Below are positions 8,797 through 17,845 of a DNA stretch of 64,000 nucleotides, piece after piece. This DNA is from Bacteroidota bacterium (GTDB lineage: Bacteria > Bacteroidota > Bacteroidia > Chitinophagales > Saprospiraceae). The DNA lies in assembly GCA_030147525.1 (NCBI GenBank), contig JASBVF010000032.1:62001-126000 (forward strand), given 5' to 3'. Each line of letters begins with the position of its first letter. Within the stretch, counting starts at the first letter, position 1. A program made the position numbers and the translations under genes. Below the pieces are notes generated by a model, which was given only the letters and a program-made list of their open reading frames with translations, was not told the DNA's origin and searched no databases.

Positions 8797-9240
8797 CTAA
8801 ACCTGTCTTTTTACAACCAGCGTCCCCGCGATCATATCGTGAAGCGCTTGTTTTTTATCTGTAAAACCAGCCATGAAAAAACCAATGAGAAGAATCATCG
8901 CAGAGAGAATTTTGGAAAAATACCGCCCGACAGCCTGCCCGACAGAGATGCGTCCGCCATGGATGTCAGTGACGACAATGCCAATCGCCTGTTTGCCGAA
9001 AGTCGCTTGTTTTTCAGAACTTTCGTAATAGACAAAATAGCCAACACTAATTAATGCTACCAAGATGCGGGAAAATACATTAGGTTCGAGGAAGTCACCA
9101 CCGATGGTACCGTAAATTACCAAACCTACCACCGTCATAATGATGGCATCAATGAGGTAAGCCGCTGCACGCAGCCAGAATCCAGCATATTCCGGTGAAA
9201 AGCCGTAACGGTCAGGGGAGTCAAGGATTTCATTTTCCAT
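8797..9240 (-). CDS. RDD family membrane protein
   Basis: A 147-residue protein with three hydrophobic segments. The first follows the family motif AGFWLRAAAYLIDAIIMTV, with the Arg-Asp pair that names the family. The second is RILVALISVGYFVYYES, followed by the conserved QATFGKQAIGIVVTD. The third lies near KILSAMILLIGFFMAGFT, followed by KKQALHDMIAGTLVV. RDD proteins are small inner-membrane proteins of mostly unknown role; some have been linked to sodium/proton exchange. Convergent with pnp. The 297-base stretch upstream of it (9241-9537) holds the divergent promoter of the next gene. Confidence 0.88.
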   Translation of the reverse strand: MENEILDSPDRYGFSPEYAGFWLRAAAYLIDAIIMTVVGLVIYGTIGGDFLEPNVFSRILVALISVGYFVYYESSEKQATFGKQAIGIVVTDIHGGRISVGQAVGRYFSKILSAMILLIGFFMAGFTDKKQALHDMIAGTLVVKRQV

Positions 9241-9448
9241 GGAAAAAAAGTTTTATTTATGAAATGAAAGGTTAATTCAGCAACAAGAAATGAAATTATA
9301 TTTCGACATCAAAGCTAAAATCCTAAAAAGCGGCGGTCAACCTTAAAACCAAGATACTTCAGGCCTTTCTGATTCATGAATTACTGCTATTTTTCCTGCC
9401 ATAAAAAGAACCTGAGAAGAAGCTTTAGCCGAGTTTTATGAAATAACG

Positions 9449-9479
9449 TTGGCGGAGTTCAAAGTTCAAATTACCTTTG
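9449..9479 (+). promoter_or_regulatory. Complete Bacteroidota-type promoter for the GlgE-like gene
   Basis: TTG (9449-9451), an exact 20-base spacer and TACCTTTG (9472-9479), 58 bases before the ATG at 9538. Both elements fit the consensus of the primary sigma factor of this phylum. Confidence 0.7.
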
Positions 9480-9537
9480 AGGGTGTCATTTTTGCCACTC
9501 ACTAACATTTATTGACAAATTCTATATTTAAAAGAAA

Positions 9538-11484
9538 ATGAGAAACCGTACCATCATAACCAACGTGAAACCCGCTCTTGAAGGTGGTAAATATTTCATC
9601 AAGAGAGTTCCCGGAGAAGATGTTAACGTCTCAGCTGATATTTACTGTGATGGAGACGACACCATCAAAGCCGCAGTTTTATACAAAAAATCCGATGAGA
9701 AAAAATGGAGCGAGGCTCCGCTTTTCCACACGAATGGCGAGTCCTGGGCAGGGTCATTTACCGTGGAGTCGGAAGGAATGTATGATTATAAAATCGAAGC
9801 CTGGGTTGACCACCTCGCCAGCTGGCACAACAATTTCATCCGGAAGCACAGCCTCGGACAGCACCTGGCTACCGACCTGTTGATTGGCGTTGAGTTGTTG
9901 AAAAAAGCTGCCGGAGGCGCCGACAAACCAACAGCAAGTCTGCTTAAATCCTGGATAAAACTGCTGGAAAATGACACAAACTATCATGAGGCGGTATCAC
10001 TGGTTTTAAGCCAGGAGTTCGCCACCGCCATTGCCAATTGCCCTTTGAAGCAATTCCAAACTGTTTTTGATCAAAAACTAAAAGTACGGGTTGGCAGACC
10101 GAAAGAGCTTTTCAGCGCCTGGTATCTCATGTTTCCAAGGTCGGCCGCTGATAAGCCAGGTAAACATGGCACGCTGAAGGATTGTGAAAACCGCCTGCCC
10201 CGCATCGCAGAGATGGGGTTCGACACATTGTTGTTGCCGCCGGTTTTCCCGATTGGAAAGACTAATCGCAAAGGAAAAAACAATACATTGATTGCCAATC
10301 CCAACGACGTAGGCTCGCCATGGTCGGCAGGAAGTGAGGAGGGCGGCCACAAGTCTGTCCATCCTGAGCTTGGTACCATCAAAGATTTTGAAAAACTTGC
10401 TAAATCAGCGGCAGGTCTCGGCATCGAACTGGCGTTGGATGTCAGCCTACGTTGTTCGCTCGATCACCCCTACATCAAGGATCACCCGGACTGGTTTTTC
10501 CGGTTGCCGGATGGCAGTTTGCAGGTGGAAGAAGTTCCGCCGCTCAACTACATGGACATCGTCGATTTTAATTTTGAATGCGACGACTGGGAAAACCTCT
10601 GGAATGAATTGAAAAGTGTGTTTCTTTTCTGGGCGGAAAAAGGTGTCCGAATTTTCTATGCCAGTACGCCGCACCACAAGCCGTTTGCTTTCTGGCATTG
10701 GGTGATTCAAGAAGTACAAAAGAAATACCCGGAGGTCATCTTTTTCTCCGGCGCATTCACCCGGCGGGTTATCCGGGAAGAACTCGCAAAGTCCGGCTTT
10801 AACCAGTCCATCTCCAACTTCATCTGGCAAACCAGTATTAAGGAGTTACAGGATTATATGATTGAGGTAACACAGAGCGAAACGAAGGAATACCTGCATC
10901 CGAGTTTTTTCACCAATACACCTGACATACTGCCAAGCTACTTGGCTGACGCAGGCCCGAATTCATTCCTGCTTCGTTACGCACTTGCAGCCACTTTATC
11001 CTCCAACTGCGGTATTTACGGCCCGGTATTCGAGTTGATGTACAATGAACGGTACCCCGGCAGCAAGGAGCGCTACCAGCATTCTGAAAAGTATGAAATT
11101 CTGCATTTTGACTGGGAACATCGCAACCGGCTGACAGATTTTATTACCCGGCTCAACCGTATCAGAAAGGAAAATCCCGCATTTCACAATACTTTCAATA
11201 TTCACTTCACCAACGCAGACAATGACCAGTTCCTGGGTTTCGTCAAAGTCTCCCTCGACAAAAAGAATCTCGTATGGTGTATCATCAACCTAGATGTCAA
11301 CAACCGCCAAACCGGCCATGTGGAAGTGCCGAAAGCACTACTGGGCTTGAAAGGCAGTTGGTTCAACCTGAAAGTAACCGACTTGTTAACCGGTGAGGTT
11401 TATCACTGGTTTAACGACTGGAATTTTGTGGAACTCAACCCTGAACGTTTCCCGCTTCACGTCCTGAAAGTTGAGATGGGATAA
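9538..11484 (+). CDS. GlgE-like GH13_3 protein with altered catalytic residues (probable pseudoenzyme)
   Basis: A 648-residue protein that aligns along its length with alpha-1,4-glucan:maltose-1-phosphate maltosyltransferase: an N-terminal beta-sandwich (about 1-110), a helical insert, then the barrel with PRS, GKNNTLIANPNDVGSPWSAGSEEGGHKSVHPELGT, DHPYIKDHPDWFF and NTPDILP, and a C-terminal sheet domain. In active GlgE the nucleophile motif reads FRVDNPHTKP and the acid/base motif LAEAFT. Here these read FYASTPHHKP, with Ser376 in place of the nucleophilic Asp, and FSGAFT, with Gly405 in place of the acid/base Glu. The third carboxylate, Asp463 in NTPD, is kept. The frame is intact, so the gene is not simply decaying. 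No treS, maltokinase or glgB lies nearby. It may bind alpha-glucan or act as a regulatory partner; that is inference. Confidence 0.75.
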   Translation: MRNRTIITNVKPALEGGKYFIKRVPGEDVNVSADIYCDGDDTIKAAVLYKKSDEKKWSEAPLFHTNGESWAGSFTVESEGMYDYKIEAWVDHLASWHNNFIRKHSLGQHLATDLLIGVELLKKAAGGADKPTASLLKSWIKLLENDTNYHEAVSLVLSQEFATAIANCPLKQFQTVFDQKLKVRVGRPKELFSAWYLMFPRSAADKPGKHGTLKDCENRLPRIAEMGFDTLLLPPVFPIGKTNRKGKNNTLIANPNDVGSPWSAGSEEGGHKSVHPELGTIKDFEKLAKSAAGLGIELALDVSLRCSLDHPYIKDHPDWFFRLPDGSLQVEEVPPLNYMDIVDFNFECDDWENLWNELKSVFLFWAEKGVRIFYASTPHHKPFAFWHWVIQEVQKKYPEVIFFSGAFTRRVIREELAKSGFNQSISNFIWQTSIKELQDYMIEVTQSETKEYLHPSFFTNTPDILPSYLADAGPNSFLLRYALAATLSSNCGIYGPVFELMYNERYPGSKERYQHSEKYEILHFDWEHRNRLTDFITRLNRIRKENPAFHNTFNIHFTNADNDQFLGFVKVSLDKKNLVWCIINLDVNNRQTGHVEVPKALLGLKGSWFNLKVTDLLTGEVYHWFNDWNFVELNPERFPLHVLKVEMG

Positions 11485-11504
11485 TTCAGGTGAGATAGCT
11501 AATT

Positions 11505-12542
11505 TTATTCTTCCTGAAACTCTGCAGGATAACTGACCGTTCCGGCCATTTTTTCTAACGAGCCTGGAACCAGTTCGATCGCCATAAAAGCAGCATCCGT
11601 TACCTCAAAAGGGCAACGGATGCTCCATTTTGAGGCTTTTTCAAATCCAAATTTCGGGTAGTACTCAGGGTGCCCAAGCACAATGACGGAGGTAAAACCA
11701 AGTGAATATGCCTTCCGTAGCCCGGCTCTATTCAACATTTTCCCAATACCCTTTCGTTGGTGTGCCGGTAAAACGGTCACAGGTGCAAGTGCCAGCGTGA
11801 TTGTTTGCCCCTTCAGATGATTGATTTGAATTTTAGAAAATAAAATATGCCCAACGACCTGCCCATCCATTTCAGCCACCAGTGATAGGCCCGGCACAAA
11901 GTGCTCTCCTTCCCGGACCCTGTTTACCAGCCGGCCCTCATCTTCCTGACCGAATGCAGCTTTGTTCACTTCAAAAATGGCATCCCGGTCAGCAGGCATT
12001 TCTTCCCGGATTGTCACATCGCTGTTCTCATCGTCCAACTCGTACACGTCCAGGTAAAAATACTTGCCAGGGTGCTGCTCAAAATCAATCTCCCTCAGGA
12101 AATGAAAGCCACATTTTTCCAAAACCCGGACGGAGGCAACATTGGCCGCCATCGCCCTGCCCACAATCCGTTTCAGGTTTAATTTTTTGAAACCAAATTC
12201 AATGCAGGCCTTCGCCGCTTCCGTAGCATAGCCTTGATTCCAGTATTTTCTAAAAAAACGAAAGCCCAGGTCGGATTCATCCAGCTCCGGCAGGTATTTC
12301 AACCCACACCAGCCAAGGAATTCACCGGATTTTTTTAGAATTACAGCCCAGCGGCCATAGCCATACTTTTCGTACTGGTCATATTTTTCAAGGAAATCCT
12401 TTGCTGATTCGATGCTTTCAAAGGGCGGGTCGCCGGTGTATTTCACAACTTCCGGGTCGGCGTTGAGGTCGAGAAAATGACGGGCATCGCCGGGCGTAAG
12501 TTCCCGGAGTCCCAGCCTGCTTGTTTCAATTAGATAGTTCAC
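11505..12542 (-). CDS. Fused double GNAT N-acetyltransferase
   Basis: A 345-residue protein from a GTG start. Residues about 1-165 form a RimJ/RimL-type GNAT: IETSRLGLRELTPGDARHFL at the N-terminus, the acetyl-CoA loop region YWNQGYATEAAKACIEFGF, and NVASVRVLEKCGFHF. Residues about 175-345 form a second, YhbS-like GNAT: VTIREEMPADRDAIFEVNKAAFG, the pyrophosphate-binding loop LPAHQRKGIGKMLNRAGL, and VLGHPEYYPKFGFEKAS. GTG at 12542 was preferred because homology begins there; the open frame continues back to a TTG at 12656 that overlaps the divergent gene's ATG. Acyl acceptors are unknown. The fusion could be a natural bifunctional enzyme; no frameshift is needed. Confidence 0.75.
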   Translation of the reverse strand: MNYLIETSRLGLRELTPGDARHFLDLNADPEVVKYTGDPPFESIESAKDFLEKYDQYEKYGYGRWAVILKKSGEFLGWCGLKYLPELDESDLGFRFFRKYWNQGYATEAAKACIEFGFKKLNLKRIVGRAMAANVASVRVLEKCGFHFLREIDFEQHPGKYFYLDVYELDDENSDVTIREEMPADRDAIFEVNKAAFGQEDEGRLVNRVREGEHFVPGLSLVAEMDGQVVGHILFSKIQINHLKGQTITLALAPVTVLPAHQRKGIGKMLNRAGLRKAYSLGFTSVIVLGHPEYYPKFGFEKASKWSIRCPFEVTDAAFMAIELVPGSLEKMAGTVSYPAEFQEE

Positions 12543-12655
12543 CGGTTCAGTTTTGTGGAAATTTTTAACCAAAGTGACCAAAGTTCCAAAGTTCAGGAAG
12601 TTTTTACAGCTCGTTGGCGTCTGATTTGTTTTAGCATTGCAAAAAATAGAATTCA

Positions 12656-13234
12656 ATGAAAATCACCCGCAGTTTAGCCTTTTCACTGTTCCTTCTTTCA
12701 GCCTGCCAGGAAGTGCCGACGATTCAGGCCATCAGCTACAGCGATGCGCTGAAAAAATGTGAGCCGGTGAGGGAAGAACACGTCATCAAATTTGACGGAA
12801 ACTGCGTCAACGGCGCTTTCCTTCCCGAATTTTCAACCACGGACATGGCCGGTAAAACCGTCACGAACCAGGATTTCAAAGGCAAAATGCGACTGCTCAA
12901 TTTCTGGTTTATCGAATGCCGGCCCTGTATCGAGGAATTGCCCGACCTGATTGAACTTAGCCAGAAATGGGACTCCGGCGATTTTGAAATCGTCAGCATT
13001 TGCCTCAATCAACGGGAGGATGTTGAGAAATTTTTATTGAAAAAACCCATCCCCTACACCATTTTGCCCGACAGCGAACACTTGGCAGATGAAGTTTTTC
13101 AAAATCCATTCGGCTACCCCGCCAATTTTTTAATTGATAAAAATGGTGTCATCGTGGACGTATTCGATGCCTTGAAAAAAGGCAATCAAGACTACGCCAC
13201 GCTGGTGAAACTGGTTGAAAATCAGCAGCGGTAG
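12656..13234 (+). CDS. TlpA/ResA-like thioredoxin-fold lipoprotein
   Basis: A 192-residue protein with a lipoprotein signal peptide (FLLSAC, Cys17). A thioredoxin-like domain begins near residue 55 (FLPEFSTTDMAGKTVTNQDFKGK) and contains the active site FWFIECRPCIEE, with Cys88 and Cys91 in a CRPC motif. The cis-Pro region FGYPANFLIDKNG follows. Such proteins are anchored in the periplasm and reduce or exchange disulfides, for example in cytochrome c maturation. The residue before the first Cys is Glu rather than the usual Trp. Three further cysteines (17 lipidated, 35 and 50) lie in the N-terminal part. Divergent from the GNAT gene. Confidence 0.83.
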   Translation: MKITRSLAFSLFLLSACQEVPTIQAISYSDALKKCEPVREEHVIKFDGNCVNGAFLPEFSTTDMAGKTVTNQDFKGKMRLLNFWFIECRPCIEELPDLIELSQKWDSGDFEIVSICLNQREDVEKFLLKKPIPYTILPDSEHLADEVFQNPFGYPANFLIDKNGVIVDVFDALKKGNQDYATLVKLVENQQR

Positions 13235-13336
13235 TCATGATGTTTCAGGCAAGAAATACTGTTTATCAAAAGTGAGACAATTCTGAAGATTGTCAGATGT
13301 GAAAATAAGCGGAAAGGAGAATTGCATTTGGGATTT

Positions 13337-13366
13337 TGAAAAAAAACGAAGCCGGCCGGCTTCGTT
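13337..13366 (-). terminator. Terminator of the BNR-repeat gene
   Basis: AACGAAGCCGG/CCGGCTTCGTT is a perfect 22-base palindrome. An A tract on its left becomes a T tract on the minus strand. It lies between two convergent genes. Confidence 0.8.
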
Positions 13367-13404
13367 CTCGATAAAATCATGTCGAATCTAACGGTTCCGC
13401 AAAC

Positions 13405-16400
13405 TCAATCCGCCTGCTTCAACCGAATCACATCCACCCCTTTCTCCCTGATCAGCCGGTTAAATTCCGGCAGTTTCTGCTCTTTCACCACCTTTAGTTC
13501 CTTCAGCCATTTATCGATTTCAGCGGAAAGTTCCTGCTGAACGGCAATGGCCTGCTCCGTTGGCGGATAGTCTCCGCTGGTGAGAGAGTTCAGGTGGCCG
13601 AGCTTGTTGGTCAGCCGGATCGGGAAGTTGAGCGGGTCCTGGTTCGAGCGGTTTTTCGTCTGGTAAAGTTCCGTCTCCACTTTTGTCATGATCGAATCCA
13701 TGTCTTTGGAGAGGTCAATCAGCACTTTGTGGTCTTCGTTTTCCTTGTCGAGCCGTCCGGTGAAAGCCTTCGTTTGTGACCTTACGTCCCGAATGTCGAG
13801 GATGGCCTGGTGGGCTTCGCTCACCTTGTCTCTCACGGCAATCAGGAAATCGAATTGTTTTTTGAAATCAGCCGCTGAGGAAGGCGAGCGTGGATCTTTG
13901 AGTATTTTGAAATTTTGTTCCTGCACCTCCTCCCCTACTGTGAGTCTGACTTTGTAATCGCCCGGGATAGCCTTCGGACCGTTCAAACTGGCCCACCAAA
14001 GCACCATGCCATCAAAAGATTTGGCGTCAGGATAGCGCATGTTCCAGTTGAAAGTATTCGCTCCGGACTTCGCCTCCATCTGGTCTTTCTTTTCTTTTGC
14101 TTTGGTTGAGAACTCCCTGATGACCGTGCCATCCGCTTCCAGAATGGCGATTTTAACCTCCGTTTTTGAGGAGTCAAAATCGTTCAGATTGAAGAAAACG
14201 GTCACTCCGCCGGGGTGATTTGTACCTTGTGTTTTCAGGTTTTTGCGCTGAAAACCGTCCATCCGATAGCTGTCCATCGGCCGGAACAGGTGGACTTTTT
14301 TTGTCGCCAAATCATCTTTCAGCTGATGCAAAACCGTCAAATCATCAATCATCCAAATGCTGCGGCCCTGCGTGGCGGCGATCAGGTTGTTGTTTTTCAC
14401 AGCCAGGTCAGTGATGGGAACGACCGGCAGGTTGAGCTGAAAAGGCTGCCAGTTGGCGCCATCATCAAAACTCAGGTACATACCCGTTTCCGTACCGGCA
14501 TAAAGTATGCCCCGGTGATCGGGATCAGCACGGACTACTCTCGTAAAATGCTCATTGTCAATGCCATTCACGATTTTAGTCCAGGTTTTACCATAATCTG
14601 AAGTTTTGTATAGGTAAGGCTGGTAATCACCGTTTTTGTAGCTCGTAGCTGCAAGGTAACAGCCCCCGTCTTCGAATGGGCTGGGCTCAATGCTGTTGAT
14701 CATGATCCACTCTGGCATGCCCTTCGGTGTCACATTGTCCCAGGTTTTGCCACCGTTGCGGCTCACATGCACAAGACCATCGTCACTGCCGGTCCAAAGC
14801 AACCCTGCTACCCGTGGACTTTCCGCTGCTGCGAAAATGGTGCAGTAGTACTCCACGGCTGTGTTATCCTTGGTAATAGGACCACCGGACGGGCCCTGCT
14901 TGGACGGGTCGTTTCTTGTCAGGTCAGGTGAAACGACCTCCCAGCTCTGACCCTCGTTGGTTGACACATGCAGGTGATTGGACGCAGTGTACAATTTCTT
15001 GGGATCGTGCGGTGAGAAGAAGATCGGGAAATTCCACTGGAAGCGGTATTTCATATTTTCAACACCATGCCCCATCGGGTTGTCAGGCCAAACGTTGATG
15101 GCACGCTGGAAACCGGTCCTGTGGTCCTGCCGCTCCAGCAGACCATCGTAGCAACCACCGTAAACGATATCATTGTTCAGCGGATCGATGGCAATATGAC
15201 CACACTCGCAGCCGGCCGTTGTCTCCCAGTCATCTTCGCCGATGGAGCCACCGTTCGTCCGGTGATGGATTCGAAGGGTGCTGTTATCCTGTTGCGCAAC
15301 ATAAATCCGGTAAGGGAAATGATTGTCCGTCGTTACCCGGTAGAACTGAGCGGTTGGTTGATTGTAGTAAGTTGACCAGGATTCGCCGCCATCGTAGCTG
15401 ACCTGCGCCCCGCCGTCGTCAGCGATGACCATGCGCTTTGGGTCTTCCGGTGCAATCCAGAGGTCGTGGTGATCGCCATGAGGGGCGTTGTAAGATTTAA
15501 AGGTCCGGCCTCCGTCAGTGGATTTATGGTAGGATACGTTCATCACGTAAACCACGTCTTCATCCTGCGTATCAGCATAAATTCGGGTGTAATACCAGGC
15601 ACGCTGACGGAGCGAGCGGTCCTCGTTCAGTTTCCGCCAGGTTTTTCCAGCATCGTCGGAGCGGAAAACACCTCCCGTGTTTGACTCGATGATCGCCCAA
15701 ACCCGGTTGGAATTCACCGGCGAAACCGTTACCCCAATGATCCCGATGGTATCTTTCGGCAAACCTTCGTTGCGTGAAATATTCGTCCAGGTATCCCCAC
15801 TGTCGGTACTTTTCCAGAGGCCGGAACCTTCGCCGCCGCTTTCAAGGCTGTAGGGCGTACGGCGTACTCTCCAGGTAGAAGCATAGAGGATGCGTGGGTT
15901 GTTTGGATCAAATGTCAAGTCCACGGCGCCGGCCACATCGTCAACATAGAGAATTTTTTCCCAGGTTTTTCCGCCGTCTTTGCTGCGATACACACCCCGC
16001 TCTTCACTTTTTTTAAAAATATCACCCAAAACGGCTGCGTAAACCAGATCTGGGTTTTTCGGGTGAACCCGGATGCGGGGAATGAAACGGCTGTTTTTCA
16101 AACCCATTTGTTTCCAGGTCGTGCCGGCATCTTCTGATTTCCAGACACCGTAACCGTAAGAAACATTACCTCGCACGGTTACTTCGCCGCCACCGACGTA
16201 GATTACGTTCGGGTCGCTTTCGCTCACGGTCACCGCCCCGATGGAGCCGCCGAAAAATCCGTCGGAAATATTTTCCCAGGTTCCGCCGCCATCAGTGGTA
16301 CGCCAGACGCCGCCACCGGTGGCGCCCATGTAGAAAAGTTTGGGTTGGCCGGGCACGCCCGTCACAGCTGCGGAACGTCCGCCCCGGAATGGGCCAATTT

Positions 16401-16554
16401 CCCGCCATTGCAGCGAGTTGTAAAGTTTTTCCTGAAATTTTACTGTTGAAGTAGTTTGTGCTGTTTGCGCTTTCGTTTGCTTCTTCTGAGCAAAAAGCTG
16501 GTTTGAAAAAAGAAAAACAAGGACCAGCAGCGCAGGAAAGGTGTATTTGTGCAT
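13405..16554 (-). CDS. Large secreted BNR/Asp-box (sortilin/VPS10-like) beta-propeller protein
   Basis: A 1049-residue protein with a signal peptide (MHKYTFPALLVLVFLFSNQLFAQ). At least ten Asp-box repeats of the form S-x-D-x-G-x-T-W are visible, among them TTDGGGTWENI, SEDAGTTWKQM, SKDGGKTWEKI, STDSGDTWTNI, SDDAGKTWRKL, SYDGGESWSTY, STNEGQSWEVV, SRNGGKTWDNV and SDYGKTWTKI. They fill residues about 50-730 and imply one or two large propellers. The C-terminal 300 residues hold a beta-sandwich-like part (VTVFFNLNDFDSSKTEVKIAIL) and a helical tail. The family is often annotated as glycosyl hydrolase, but no catalytic site is evident. A binding or scaffold role outside the inner membrane is likely. 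No T9SS sorting tail was seen. Confidence 0.85.
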   Translation of the reverse strand: MHKYTFPALLVLVFLFSNQLFAQKKQTKAQTAQTTSTVKFQEKLYNSLQWREIGPFRGGRSAAVTGVPGQPKLFYMGATGGGVWRTTDGGGTWENISDGFFGGSIGAVTVSESDPNVIYVGGGEVTVRGNVSYGYGVWKSEDAGTTWKQMGLKNSRFIPRIRVHPKNPDLVYAAVLGDIFKKSEERGVYRSKDGGKTWEKILYVDDVAGAVDLTFDPNNPRILYASTWRVRRTPYSLESGGEGSGLWKSTDSGDTWTNISRNEGLPKDTIGIIGVTVSPVNSNRVWAIIESNTGGVFRSDDAGKTWRKLNEDRSLRQRAWYYTRIYADTQDEDVVYVMNVSYHKSTDGGRTFKSYNAPHGDHHDLWIAPEDPKRMVIADDGGAQVSYDGGESWSTYYNQPTAQFYRVTTDNHFPYRIYVAQQDNSTLRIHHRTNGGSIGEDDWETTAGCECGHIAIDPLNNDIVYGGCYDGLLERQDHRTGFQRAINVWPDNPMGHGVENMKYRFQWNFPIFFSPHDPKKLYTASNHLHVSTNEGQSWEVVSPDLTRNDPSKQGPSGGPITKDNTAVEYYCTIFAAAESPRVAGLLWTGSDDGLVHVSRNGGKTWDNVTPKGMPEWIMINSIEPSPFEDGGCYLAATSYKNGDYQPYLYKTSDYGKTWTKIVNGIDNEHFTRVVRADPDHRGILYAGTETGMYLSFDDGANWQPFQLNLPVVPITDLAVKNNNLIAATQGRSIWMIDDLTVLHQLKDDLATKKVHLFRPMDSYRMDGFQRKNLKTQGTNHPGGVTVFFNLNDFDSSKTEVKIAILEADGTVIREFSTKAKEKKDQMEAKSGANTFNWNMRYPDAKSFDGMVLWWASLNGPKAIPGDYKVRLTVGEEVQEQNFKILKDPRSPSSAADFKKQFDFLIAVRDKVSEAHQAILDIRDVRSQTKAFTGRLDKENEDHKVLIDLSKDMDSIMTKVETELYQTKNRSNQDPLNFPIRLTNKLGHLNSLTSGDYPPTEQAIAVQQELSAEIDKWLKELKVVKEQKLPEFNRLIREKGVDVIRLKQAD

Positions 16555-16602
16555 AGTTTGTCCGTTTACAGGTTTAGTTCAATTTTTAACGGACGCTAAG
16601 AT

Positions 16603-16641
16603 AAAAAAAGACCTGTAAGCAAATGCGCTAAACAGGTCTTT
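16603..16641 (-). terminator. Rho-independent terminator of the phage-holin-like gene
   Basis: Read on the minus strand, AAAGACCTGT pairs with ACAGGTCTTT and is followed by a run of T. It lies just after the stop of the gene at 16660 and upstream of the BNR gene, so the two are separate transcripts. Confidence 0.85.
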
Positions 16642-16659
16642 CCTCAGGGGTTTCGCAGT

Positions 16660-16998
16660 TTAGTGGAACATCCACTGCGTCAGCGAATTCACCACCCCGA
16701 CTACGACGGCGAGCGCCAGCGCCCACCAGAAGTTTTTGATTGTCAATCCTTTCAGAAAATAATCCGCAATCATCAAAACGATGGCATCCACGACGAGGCT
16801 GAAAAGCCCGAGCGTTATCCAGCGAACCGGCGTGGAAATCCAGTCCAGAAAACTACCCAGTGAAGCATTGAGCAGCGCAACAACTAAACCGATAACCAGG
16901 GCCCGGTAAAAGTCTGATACTGTAACGCCCCGCAGGAGCTGGGCACCGAGCCAAACGGCCACGGCATTGATCAAAGCAGTAATAATGAATTCGAACAT
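16660..16998 (-). CDS. Phage holin family 4-like membrane protein (YvlD type)
   Basis: A 112-residue protein made almost wholly of four hydrophobic segments: FIITALINAVAVWLGAQLL, ALVIGLVVALLNASLGSFL, WITLGLFSLVVDAIVLMIADYFL and FWWALALAVVVGVVNSLTQWMF. The pattern LLxGVTVSDFYRALVIGLVVALLN is typical of the YvlD/Phage_holin_4_2 family of small inner-membrane proteins. Despite the name, members in chromosomes have no known link to lysis. No phage genes surround it. Confidence 0.85.
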   Translation of the reverse strand: MFEFIITALINAVAVWLGAQLLRGVTVSDFYRALVIGLVVALLNASLGSFLDWISTPVRWITLGLFSLVVDAIVLMIADYFLKGLTIKNFWWALALAVVVGVVNSLTQWMFH

Positions 16999-17056
16999 GA
17001 CAGAAAGGTGTTTGGTAAGTGATTAAAATTAGAACATGGATGGTATGAGAAATCTT

Positions 17057-17422
17057 CTACTTTTTAGATTCTTCCAGCGCTTTTTCTGCACTTTCCAGCC
17101 TCCGTTTCAGCTGCTCATTTTCCAGGTACAACTCATCTACCCGCTTGGATTTGAATTCCAGTTCATCCTGCAATCTCTTGACTTCCTCCTCTAATCCTTT
17201 TGCGGAAGGGGATTGATTTACAGCTTTGGTTTCAGCTGTTTCAGATGAAACCGGAGCGGTGACCGATTCCGTTTTATCGCCTATGTTCAGCAGGTTTTTA
17301 ATATTCTGAATTCCGTCTTCACCATTGTAATACGAAGCACCGATGTAAGCCAGCGGTGCAACAATGATCATAACCAACATAAAACGTGTGAATCCTGTAA
17401 CTTTCAATGATCTCCTTGCCAT
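17057..17422 (-). CDS. Single-pass membrane protein with C-terminal coiled coil
   Basis: A 121-residue protein. After a basic N-terminus (MARRSLKVTG) comes one membrane segment (FMLVMIIVAPLAYIGASYY, about 14-32). A low-complexity linker rich in Ser, Thr and Glu follows, then a heptad-patterned coiled coil (about 75-118: LEEEVKRLQDELEFKSKRVDELYLENEQLKRRLESAEKALEE cut here into its heptads). No enzymatic motif. It probably forms an oligomer in the periplasm; function not recognised. Its start is followed upstream by a 423-base stretch (17423-17845) with no gene. Confidence 0.65.
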   Translation of the reverse strand: MARRSLKVTGFTRFMLVMIIVAPLAYIGASYYNGEDGIQNIKNLLNIGDKTESVTAPVSSETAETKAVNQSPSAKGLEEEVKRLQDELEFKSKRVDELYLENEQLKRRLESAEKALEESKK

Positions 17423-17761
17423 AATACTATGTGATTTTTTATTGTTTCAAACAGGAACGAAAGTAGCAGGAAATACGAACCGATCCAATTCTTCTTCTAC
17501 TTAGCTTAGAAAAAAACGGATGAAACGGGAGTACCCGTGATTTGGAAATCAGGCAAATTTCGAAAATCCGTCAGCATCACGCACATTTCACAAAAACAAC
17601 TCTTGTGCCTGTTAATCTACTGACTATCAAATTTTTAAAGTAATTTTTTTCAAATGAAACACTTCAGGGATAAATGGAGGGCATTTTAAATTCAAAAATG
17701 CAGCCTGTGCCAGTATTGATTTCGTAAAACAGTTTTGCCATCAAAGTCAATTTAGCATCTA

Positions 17762-17792
17762 TTGGTAAAATCCGCTGAAATCGATAGGTTTG
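17762..17792 (+). promoter_or_regulatory. Complete Bacteroidota-type promoter for the phzF-like gene
   Basis: TTG (17762-17764), a 20-base spacer and TAGGTTTG (17785-17792), 54 bases before the ATG at 17846. This is the only feature supported in the 17423-17845 gap. Confidence 0.7.
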
Positions 17793-17845
17793 CAAATCTC
17801 CACTCGCTGCTAAAATAACCGTAAAAAAAAACAGAACAGAACACC

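Noticed and set aside
16660-16998. Sign of a prophage from the holin-family protein
   Set aside because: This YvlD-type family is common in chromosomes, and no other phage gene, integrase or attachment site is nearby.
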